12,186 nucleotides of DNA from assembly GCA_002345845.1 (NCBI GenBank), contig DDWF01000071.1, positions 1 through 12,186 on the forward strand, read 5' to 3'. The position numbers and the translations under genes were made by a program. Positions 6,747-12,186 of the stretch are shown here, in pieces (the first letter of the stretch is position 1; each line of letters starts with the position of its first letter). The DNA comes from Betaproteobacteria bacterium UBA2293. Lineage in GTDB: Bacteria; Pseudomonadota; Gammaproteobacteria; Burkholderiales; Rhodocyclaceae. Below the pieces are notes generated by a model that was given only the letters and a program-made list of their open reading frames with translations, was not told the origin of the DNA and ran no database searches.

Positions 6747-8198
6747 CTATTCGGCAGCCGGCGGAACCATCTGCTTGGTATTCAGCATGGCCTTGGCCCT
6801 GGCGTCGAGTACCGCCCGCTCGGTCACCGGCAGCGAAACGGCATCGGGCGGACATAACTGGGCGGCGTCGACCGTTGCCAGTTCCCCGGCGGCGGGCTCG
6901 TCGACTTCAACTTTCTGCAGACCCAGCGCCTGCAACAGCGAGCCCATGCCAGCCTGGGTGCGCAGCATGCCGAGCTGATAATCGGCTTCCGCGCCAATGG
7001 CGTTGCGGCGCGCGCTGAGTAGTTCGTTTTCCGTATCAAGGAGGTCGAGCAACGTGCGCTGGCCAATGTTGAACTGGTCGCGATAGGCCGCCAGCGTCCG
7101 CTCCAGCAGCTTGACCTGGGTCGCCAGGTAGCCCTTCTGATCGCGCAGGCGCTGCACATCGTTGTAGGCGATCAGCAGGTTCTGGCGGGTGTCGCGACAG
7201 GCCTTCTCGCGCAGGTCCAGGGACTCGTTGCGGCGCTCCATGTACTGGCGCTCGCGAGCGCGGTCGGAACCGCCGCGGAACAGGTTCCAGGTGAATACGA
7301 CCTCGGCGACGTTGTGTTCACGCCGGCCGTCGGCCCCCAGGTAGTTGCGCGTATTGTCGGTACTGGCTCGCAGGTCAACGCGGGGTGAGTAGGCCGCGCG
7401 CCGGGTGGCAACGTCGTAGCGGGCGGCCTCGGTGTTTTCGATGGCGGCGAGCAGCGTCGGATTGCGCTTGTAGAGTTCGCCCAGCGCCGCATTGCTGCTG
7501 GCCGGCAGAGCACCGGCGAGGTCTTCGGGAGCAGCGAAGCGCGCCGGCGGCAAGACACCGACCAGCCGCTGATAGCGCGCCGAAACGTCATGCAGGTTGG
7601 CAACCTCGGTGGTCAGATTGACTTCGGCCAGGGCCAGACGGCTGCCCGCCTGTTCCAGATCGACGCGCCGCCCGACACCGGACTGGACGCGCTCCTGCAC
7701 CTGCTCATGGGTGGCCTTGTGCTGTACATAGTTGTCCTCGGCCAGGCGCACCAACTCGCGATAACGCAGGACATCGAGGTAGGCACGACCGGCTTCGAGG
7801 GCCGTATTCTCGGATGCTTCGAGCAGTTCGTAATAGCGGACCAGGCGGGCCTTGCTCAAGCGCTGCACTTCATTGCGCGTGGCGAAGCCGTCGAAAAGCA
7901 TCTGGTTGAGGCTGAGCACAGCCCCCGTGCGGGTGTAGTCGTCACGTTGTCCCTGCCCTGGCTTCAGGCTTTCCTTGCCACGCCCGGCGGTCAGGTCGAC
8001 CTGCGGCAGGTAGCCACCACGGGCGACGCCGATTTCTTCGTCCGCCGCCTTGAAGGCATGCCACTTCGCGGTCACTTCCGGACTTTGCAGCACGGCCTGC
8101 TGGGCAGCCTCGCGCAGACTCATGGCGCTTTCCGCGGCATTGGCGACCGCGGGCAAGGCGGCAAGAAGCATGAAGGGAAGAAGCTTGGCTTTATTCAT
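6747..8198 (-). CDS. lapE: TolC-family outer membrane protein, LapE-like type I secretion channel
   Basis: A 483-residue outer-membrane efflux/secretion channel. Residues 1-22 form a signal peptide (MNKAKLLPFMLLAALPAVAN, then AAES). The two OEP repeats are visible: the first covers about residues 28-218, with SLNQMLFDGFATRNEV (96-111); the second covers about 238-428, with FTWNLFRGGSDRARER (302-317) and the TolC hallmark QFNIGQRTLLDLLDTENEL (375-393). A C-terminal periplasmic tail follows. Type I secretion TolC proteins such as LapE/AggA have this layout, and here the gene is divergent from lapG-lapD by 60 bp. That context, rather than sequence alone, is why I prefer LapE over a general TolC. 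It may export a large RTX adhesin with LapB (ABC exporter) and LapC (adaptor), neither of which is in the window. The frame extends 22 codons further upstream, but the signal peptide sets the start at 8198; the ribosome binding site is weak. It could instead, or also, serve the nearby RND pump. Confidence 0.88.
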   Translation of the reverse strand: MNKAKLLPFMLLAALPAVANAAESAMSLREAAQQAVLQSPEVTAKWHAFKAADEEIGVARGGYLPQVDLTAGRGKESLKPGQGQRDDYTRTGAVLSLNQMLFDGFATRNEVQRLSKARLVRYYELLEASENTALEAGRAYLDVLRYRELVRLAEDNYVQHKATHEQVQERVQSGVGRRVDLEQAGSRLALAEVNLTTEVANLHDVSARYQRLVGVLPPARFAAPEDLAGALPASSNAALGELYKRNPTLLAAIENTEAARYDVATRRAAYSPRVDLRASTDNTRNYLGADGRREHNVAEVVFTWNLFRGGSDRARERQYMERRNESLDLREKACRDTRQNLLIAYNDVQRLRDQKGYLATQVKLLERTLAAYRDQFNIGQRTLLDLLDTENELLSARRNAIGAEADYQLGMLRTQAGMGSLLQALGLQKVEVDEPAAGELATVDAAQLCPPDAVSLPVTERAVLDARAKAMLNTKQMVPPAAE

Positions 8199-8258
8199 CA
8201 GTGATCGTCCGGACGGGAGGTATATTGACTGCTGCTGGATTCTAGGGGTTTCCAGCCC
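8199..8258. promoter_or_regulatory. 60-bp divergent promoter region between lapE-like gene and lapG
   Basis: Both genes start from these 60 bp, so both must be driven from it or from inside each other's 5' ends. TTGACT (8225-8230) resembles a plus-strand -35 box, but no -10 stands at the right distance before lapG. AGGGG at 8244-8248, 10 bases before the lapG ATG, is a modest ribosome binding site. TATATTGACT marks the most AT-rich part. No clear operator was found. Confidence 0.35.
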
Positions 8259-8993
8259 ATGCAAATGTGTAATATTGCGCAGTTACGCGCGAATTCATCA
8301 ATACTTGAACATTTCACATTGTCGATACGCTCTCCGTTTTCCCGCCTGACGCTCGCCGCGCTCCTCTTCGGACTCGGCCTGGCGCTCGCGCTGCCCTCGG
8401 CGCCCGGGCTGGATTTTGGACGCCTGCAGCAGGCGCTGAGCAGCCGCTTCGGCAGCGCCGCACTGACCATTTTTGCTGACTGGCGGCAGTCGCTGAATGA
8501 TGCTCAGGCGCTCGGCGAAAGGGAAAAGCTGCGGGCGGTGAATGAGTTTTTCAATCGGCGCATCGCCTTCGACGACGACATCAGCATCTGGCAGCAAGCC
8601 GACTATTGGGCGACACCGCTGGAGACGCTGGGCAGTGGCCGCGGCGACTGCGAGGACTTCTCCATCGCCAAGTATTACTCGCTGCTGGCCATCGGCATTC
8701 CCAACGGCAAACTGCGTCTGGTCTACGTCCGCGCCCGCCTCGAGGGGCCGGCCGGTCCCTACGTCCAGGCGCACATGGTGCTGGCCTATTACGCGACCCC
8801 CGGCGCCGAGCCGCTGGTCCTCGACAATCTCAGGCCCGAAATCCTGCCGGCTTCGCGGCGGACGGACCTGACACCGATTTTCAGTTTCAACAGTGCGGGC
8901 CTCTGGCAGGGCACCGGCAACCAGTCCAGCAAGAGCAATCTCTCGCGCTGGCAGGACTTGCTGTCGCGTGCGCGCGCCGAAGGTTTCGAGTGA
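8259..8993 (+). CDS. lapG: LapG-type periplasmic cysteine protease (transglutaminase-like, BTLCP family)
   Basis: A 244-residue protease of the bacterial transglutaminase-like cysteine peptidase family. In Pseudomonas fluorescens LapG is a calcium-dependent enzyme that cuts a di-alanine site near the N-terminus of the adhesin LapA, releasing it from the cell. The catalytic triad is complete: Cys131 in GRGDCEDFSIAKY (127-139), His172 in QAHMVLAYY (170-178) and Asp189 in LVLDNL (186-191). Asp130 and Glu132 flank the cysteine, as do the calcium-binding acidic residues of known LapG proteins. ISIWQQADYWATPLETL precedes the active site, as in the family. A hydrophobic segment at about 30-46 (LTLAALLFGLGLALALP) is the export signal, behind an unusually long N-terminal stretch; a later TTG at 8319 would give a more ordinary signal peptide, but has no ribosome binding site. 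The stop codon overlaps the lapD ribosome binding site, so lapG and lapD are one operon. No substrate adhesin is present in the window. Confidence 0.92.
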   Translation: MQMCNIAQLRANSSILEHFTLSIRSPFSRLTLAALLFGLGLALALPSAPGLDFGRLQQALSSRFGSAALTIFADWRQSLNDAQALGEREKLRAVNEFFNRRIAFDDDISIWQQADYWATPLETLGSGRGDCEDFSIAKYYSLLAIGIPNGKLRLVYVRARLEGPAGPYVQAHMVLAYYATPGAEPLVLDNLRPEILPASRRTDLTPIFSFNSAGLWQGTGNQSSKSNLSRWQDLLSRARAEGFE

Positions 8994-8996
8994 GGT
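8992..8996 (+). promoter_or_regulatory. Ribosome binding site of lapD, overlapping the lapG stop
   Basis: GAGGT shares two bases with the lapG TGA (8991-8993) and lies 7 bases before the lapD ATG at 9004. It sets the lapD start at 9004 against a 37-codon upstream extension in the same frame, and makes lapG-lapD coupling likely. Confidence 0.65.
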
Positions 8997-9003
8997 AATC
9001 GTC

Positions 9004-10923
9004 ATGTCCCTGTTTCGCCAGATCTGGTTCGCCGTAATCGCCAGCGCACTGATTGCCTTTGCCGGCAGTTTTGTCGCCAGCATGCTGACCGCCCGTCATT
9101 ACCTGGGCCAGCAGCTCACCATCAAGAACAACGACAACGCCGCGTCGCTGGCCCTCTCGATGTCGCAACTGGACAAGGATCCGGTCACCGTCGAACTGCA
9201 GGTGGCGGCGGTATTCGACAGCGGACAGTACGTGGCAGTGCGGGTGATCGATCCGGAAGGGCAGGTGATGATCGAGAAATCCTCGCCGCCGCTGGCCGGC
9301 GATGTGCCGGAATGGTTCATCCGCCTCTTCCCGATCGCCTCCGCGCCGGGCCGCGCCCAGGTGTCCAGCGGCTGGAGCCAGTTCGGCACGGTGGAATTGA
9401 TCAGCCACAGCCATTTCGCCTATCGCGAGCTATGGGATGGCGGCCTGCGTCTGCTGCTCTGGTTCGCTGTCGGCGGCGCCCTGATGGGACTGCTCGGCAT
9501 GCATTTCCTGCAGCGCCTCAAGCGGCCGCTCGACGCCGTGGTCGCTCAGGCCAAGGCGATCAGCGAACGCCGCTTCACGCGCATCGACGAACCGGCTCCG
9601 CAGGAACTGAAAAGCGTCGCCAGCGCCATGAACGCCATGGTCGACCGGCTGAAGGCAATGTTCGCCGAAGAGGCGACCCGCCTGGAGGCCGTGCGCCGCG
9701 AGGCAACGCTTGATCCGCTCACCGGACTGGCCAATCGCGCCTTCTTCCTCAATCAGCTCGACGCCGCACTGAGCGACGAAGATGCCCAGCCGAGCGGCAG
9801 CCTGCTGCTCGTGCGTCTGGCCGACCTGGCCGGCACCAATCGTCGTCTCGGCCGCGAGATGGCGGACGAATTGCTGCGCCGCCTGGCCGCCCTGCTCCAG
9901 GGGCAGCTCGTCGATCATCCGCAGGCGGCCGCCGCCCGACTCAATGGCGCCGACTTCGCCTTGCTTCTGCCCGGCATCCAGGATCCGGCTCCGGTTGTCG
10001 ACAAGTTGCTGTCCGGCCTCAGTGATCTCGTTTCCGCCGGACTGATCGATGGTGACCGCATCGGCCACATCGGCAGCAGCACCTATCTGCATGGACAAGG
10101 CATCGGCCCCCTGCTGGCCCAGCTCGATGGCGCCCTCGCCCGCGCCGAAGGCCAGGGAGCCATCGCCGCCTGCGCGGCCGAAAGCGCCGGCCCGGCGCAT
10201 GCGACGACCAACGCCGACTGGCGCAAGCTGCTCGACGGCGCCATCCAGACCCAGCGCCTGCGCCTGATCGAATTCCCGGTGGCCAACAGCCGTGGTCAGT
10301 TGCTCCACCTTGAATGCCCACTCCGCCTGCAGGCGGCCGAGGGCGGCGAGTGGCTGGCCGCCGGCAGTTTCATGCCGATCGCCTCGCGCCTGTCGATGAC
10401 CACCGAACTCGACCTCGCCGCCGCCCGCCTGGCCATGGAGCGCATTGCCGCCGGCGCGGCAGCGGTTGCCGTCAATCTCTCCGGCGAATCGATCCTCGAC
10501 GAGCACTTCCGCCGCCGCCTGCACGCCCAGATCGCCGCCCGCAAGGACCTCGCCCCGCGGCTCTGGCTGGAGGTTGCGGAAGTCGGCGCCTTCCAGCATT
10601 TCCGCGAATTCCAGACGTTCTGCAACCTCTTGCGACCGCTCGGCTGTCGCCTCGGCATCGAGCATTTTGGCCGCCAGTTCAGCGAAATCGGTCACCTGCA
10701 CGACATCGGTCTCGACTACATCAAGGTGGATGGCAGCTTCATCCGCGCCATCGACAGTCAGCCGGGCAATCAGGCTTTCCTCAAAGGATTGTGCAGCATC
10801 GCTCATAATATTGGCCTGACGGTCATCGCCGAGGGTGTGCAGACTGCCGCTGAACTGGCGGCCCTGCCCGATCTGGGCTTCGACGGGGCAACCGGCCCCG
10901 CCGTACCGAGGGAGAAGCAATGA
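9004..10923 (+). CDS. lapD: LapD-type transmembrane c-di-GMP receptor (HAMP, degenerate GGDEF and EAL)
   Basis: A 639-residue inner-membrane receptor that passes the cytoplasmic c-di-GMP level to the periplasm by binding or freeing LapG. TM1 is at about 8-28. The LapD/MoxY-type periplasmic domain (about 30-146) includes KNNDNAASLALSMSQ (41-55) and SGWSQFG (122-128); Trp124 matches the tryptophan that LapD inserts into LapG in the Pseudomonas model. TM2 is at about 147-168, then HAMP at 169-221 and a linking helix. The GGDEF domain (about 233-390) starts DPLTGLANRAFF but reads NGADF (314-318) at the active site, so it should not make c-di-GMP. The EAL domain (about 405-632) reads ECP (437-439) for EAL, and IEHFG (551-555) replaces the DDFG catalytic acids. 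Lys574 in YIKVDGSFI and Asn491 in VNLS remain. Catalysis is therefore very unlikely, binding likely. The end GFDGATGPAV is LapD-like. It follows lapG by 10 bp and overlaps the next gene. Confidence 0.94.
   Translation: MSLFRQIWFAVIASALIAFAGSFVASMLTARHYLGQQLTIKNNDNAASLALSMSQLDKDPVTVELQVAAVFDSGQYVAVRVIDPEGQVMIEKSSPPLAGDVPEWFIRLFPIASAPGRAQVSSGWSQFGTVELISHSHFAYRELWDGGLRLLLWFAVGGALMGLLGMHFLQRLKRPLDAVVAQAKAISERRFTRIDEPAPQELKSVASAMNAMVDRLKAMFAEEATRLEAVRREATLDPLTGLANRAFFLNQLDAALSDEDAQPSGSLLLVRLADLAGTNRRLGREMADELLRRLAALLQGQLVDHPQAAAARLNGADFALLLPGIQDPAPVVDKLLSGLSDLVSAGLIDGDRIGHIGSSTYLHGQGIGPLLAQLDGALARAEGQGAIAACAAESAGPAHATTNADWRKLLDGAIQTQRLRLIEFPVANSRGQLLHLECPLRLQAAEGGEWLAAGSFMPIASRLSMTTELDLAAARLAMERIAAGAAAVAVNLSGESILDEHFRRRLHAQIAARKDLAPRLWLEVAEVGAFQHFREFQTFCNLLRPLGCRLGIEHFGRQFSEIGHLHDIGLDYIKVDGSFIRAIDSQPGNQAFLKGLCSIAHNIGLTVIAEGVQTAAELAALPDLGFDGATGPAVPREKQ
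10908..10914 (+). promoter_or_regulatory. Ribosome binding site of the CYTH-CHAD gene inside the lapD end
   Basis: GAGGGAG lies 5 bases before the ATG at 10920, within the last lapD codons. It is a strong site, and the ATGA stop-start overlap right after it supports coupled translation. Confidence 0.7.
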
Positions 10924-12186
10924 GCAAGGAAATCGAACTGAAGCTGCAACTGGACGCGAAGAACGCCCGCAAGCTGGCGACGCTGCCGCTGCTGGCCGGC
11001 ATTCCGCCACAACGCCAACGTCTGCTCAACACCTACTACGACACGCCGGAACTCGCCCTGCGCGGCCGCCGCATCGCCCTGCGCTTCCGCCAGAAGGGCT
11101 GGGAATGGCTGCTTACCGTTAAATCGGCCGAACCGGCCAGCGGCGGACTGGCCGTGCGCAACGAATGGGAAGTGCCAGCCACACCCGGCCATTTCGATTT
11201 CAGCCACGTCGACGCCCCCGATCTTAAGGAATTCCTCGACGCGGCAACGGCACACCTGGAACCCATATTCACCACCGATTTTCGCCGCCAGACCTGGCAA
11301 GTACCGTTCGGCGAATCACTGATCGAACTGGCGCTGGATCGCGGCCACATCGCCAGCGGCAATCGCCGCGAACCCATCTGCGAAGTCGAACTCGAACTGC
11401 TCAGCGGCCGCATCGAGGACATCTTCGGCCTGACCCGCAACCTGCAGAAGCACCTGCATTTGCACCCGGCCATCGCCAGCAAGGCCGAACGCGGCTACAA
11501 GGTCTTTCTCAACGAAACGCCACGCCCGTTCAAGGCCCGGCCGGCATCGCTCGACGACAGCCTGACCCCGGTCGAAGCCTTCCGCAGCATCGCCCTCGGC
11601 TGCCTGGAACACTTTCAGCGCAACGAACAGGGCCTGCGCGACGGCGGCGAAGCCGAATTCATCCACCAGGCCCGCGTCGCCCTGCGCCGCCTGCGCTCAG
11701 CCATCAAGCTCTTCGCCCCGGTCCTGCCGGCGGACTTCGTCAAAGCCTACGGCCAGACTTGGCAGACCCTGGCCGGCGCCCTCGGCGACGCCCGCAACTG
11801 GGACGTTTTTCTCGAAGAAACCCTGCCGCCGATCCAGGCATTGTTCCCCGCCGACCGCGACCTCAAGCGCTTGCGCAACGAAGCCCGCCAGCGCGCCAAA
11901 CGCGCCCGCCGCTCCATCGTCCGCCTGATCGCCGTGCGCGAATATCCGCGCCTGATCGTCGAATTCACCGCCGCCATCTACGCCCTCGGCGACACCCAGG
12001 ACCTGTCTCTGAAAAAATTCGCCAGCGAGCGCCTGGCCTATCACACCCGCCGCGCCAGCAAACTGGCGGAGAAACACGCCACGCTGACGCCGGACGATCG
12101 CCACCGGATGCGCATCGCCTTCAAGAAACTGCGCTACACCACCGAATTCTTCGCCCCCCTGCTGCCCCCCAAACGCCTCGCCCCCT
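10920..12186 (+). CDS. CYTH and CHAD domain protein, predicted inorganic triphosphatase (partial, 422 residues)
   Basis: The start is present; the C-terminus lies beyond the right edge. The CYTH domain (about 1-200) opens with EIELKL (4-9), the ExExK signature of triphosphate tunnel enzymes. It continues with charged strands expected to line the tunnel: ALRFRQ (53-58), LLTVKS (64-69), NEWEV (81-85), IELALDRG (135-142), CEVELEL (154-160) and SKAERGYK (187-194). Such proteins, like E. coli YgiF, hydrolyse inorganic triphosphate using divalent metal. The CHAD domain begins near 215, with FIHQARVALRRLRSAIKLF (247-265), LGDARNWDVF (288-297) and HRMRIAFKKLRYTTEFF (395-411). These His/Arg/Lys-rich helices are the pattern that in other CHAD proteins binds polyphosphate granules. 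Residues 314-339 are strongly basic. It overlaps lapD by ATGA and so is probably made with it. A role in polyphosphate metabolism is inference from the families; a link to c-di-GMP signalling is suggested only by the coupling. Confidence 0.93.
   Translation, partial: MSKEIELKLQLDAKNARKLATLPLLAGIPPQRQRLLNTYYDTPELALRGRRIALRFRQKGWEWLLTVKSAEPASGGLAVRNEWEVPATPGHFDFSHVDAPDLKEFLDAATAHLEPIFTTDFRRQTWQVPFGESLIELALDRGHIASGNRREPICEVELELLSGRIEDIFGLTRNLQKHLHLHPAIASKAERGYKVFLNETPRPFKARPASLDDSLTPVEAFRSIALGCLEHFQRNEQGLRDGGEAEFIHQARVALRRLRSAIKLFAPVLPADFVKAYGQTWQTLAGALGDARNWDVFLEETLPPIQALFPADRDLKRLRNEARQRAKRARRSIVRLIAVREYPRLIVEFTAAIYALGDTQDLSLKKFASERLAYHTRRASKLAEKHATLTPDDRHRMRIAFKKLRYTTEFFAPLLPPKRLAP

Noticed and set aside
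8199..8264. A 22-codon upstream extension of the TolC-like gene
   Set aside because: It would place polar residues ahead of a normal signal peptide and overlap the lapG start.
8893..9003. A 37-codon upstream extension of lapD inside lapG
   Set aside because: The added residues are the shadow of the lapG C-terminus; GAGGT before 9004 and the MSLFRQIW start typical of LapD decide for 9004.
9430..11010. A 526-codon open frame on the minus strand opposite lapD
   Set aside because: Antisense to lapD and the start of the CYTH-CHAD gene; no recognisable domain or ribosome binding site.

Overview
The window reads as a stretch of chromosome from a GC-rich Gram-negative bacterium. The signs are outer-membrane and periplasmic proteins (a TolC-type channel, an RND pump with its adaptor, a LapG/LapD pair, a c551-type cytochrome), dense gene packing and strong C/G preference at third codon positions. 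Gene content and protein style fit a betaproteobacterium, perhaps of the Dechloromonas/Azonexus (Rhodocyclales) kind. That placement is inference from family resemblance. There are no RNA genes, insertion sequences, CRISPR arrays or integration scars. The longest gene-free gap is 178 bp.

Left block (1-3887, all minus strand, read right to left). A small secreted cytochrome c (3887-3585) is followed by a 12-TM MFS transporter (3539-2253). Next come a periplasmic adaptor protein (2197-1208) and, 3 bp later, an RND efflux permease that leaves the window at its left edge (1204-1). The last two clearly form one efflux unit. Whether all four genes share a transcript is uncertain, because an AT-rich 55-bp gap before the adaptor gene could hold its own promoter.

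Middle block (3888-6709, plus strand). A 178-bp divergent intergenic region precedes a large SulP/SLC26 anion transporter (4066-6273) carrying both a STAS domain and a C-terminal cyclic-nucleotide-binding-like domain. A short stand-alone OmpR-type winged-helix protein with no receiver domain follows (6353-6709).

Right block (6747-12186). This is a Lap-type adhesin-control locus. A TolC-family outer membrane protein resembling LapE (8198-6747, minus) is divergent from lapG, a periplasmic cysteine protease with an intact Cys-His-Asp triad (8259-8993). lapG is followed by lapD, a degenerate HAMP-GGDEF-EAL c-di-GMP receptor (9004-10923). In the Pseudomonas model, c-di-GMP-bound LapD sequesters LapG at the inner membrane, so the giant surface adhesin exported by the LapBCE type I secretion system stays on the cell. 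When c-di-GMP falls, LapG cuts the adhesin and the cell detaches. Neither the adhesin nor LapB/LapC lies in this window. lapD overlaps by ATGA a CYTH-CHAD protein (10920 to beyond the right edge), a predicted inorganic triphosphatase/polyphosphate-linked protein that seems translationally coupled to the c-di-GMP receptor.

I do not see a wholly undescribed system. The points most worth following are the stand-alone winged-helix protein beside lapE, the lapD/CYTH-CHAD coupling, and the altered nucleotide pocket in the SulP fusion protein.
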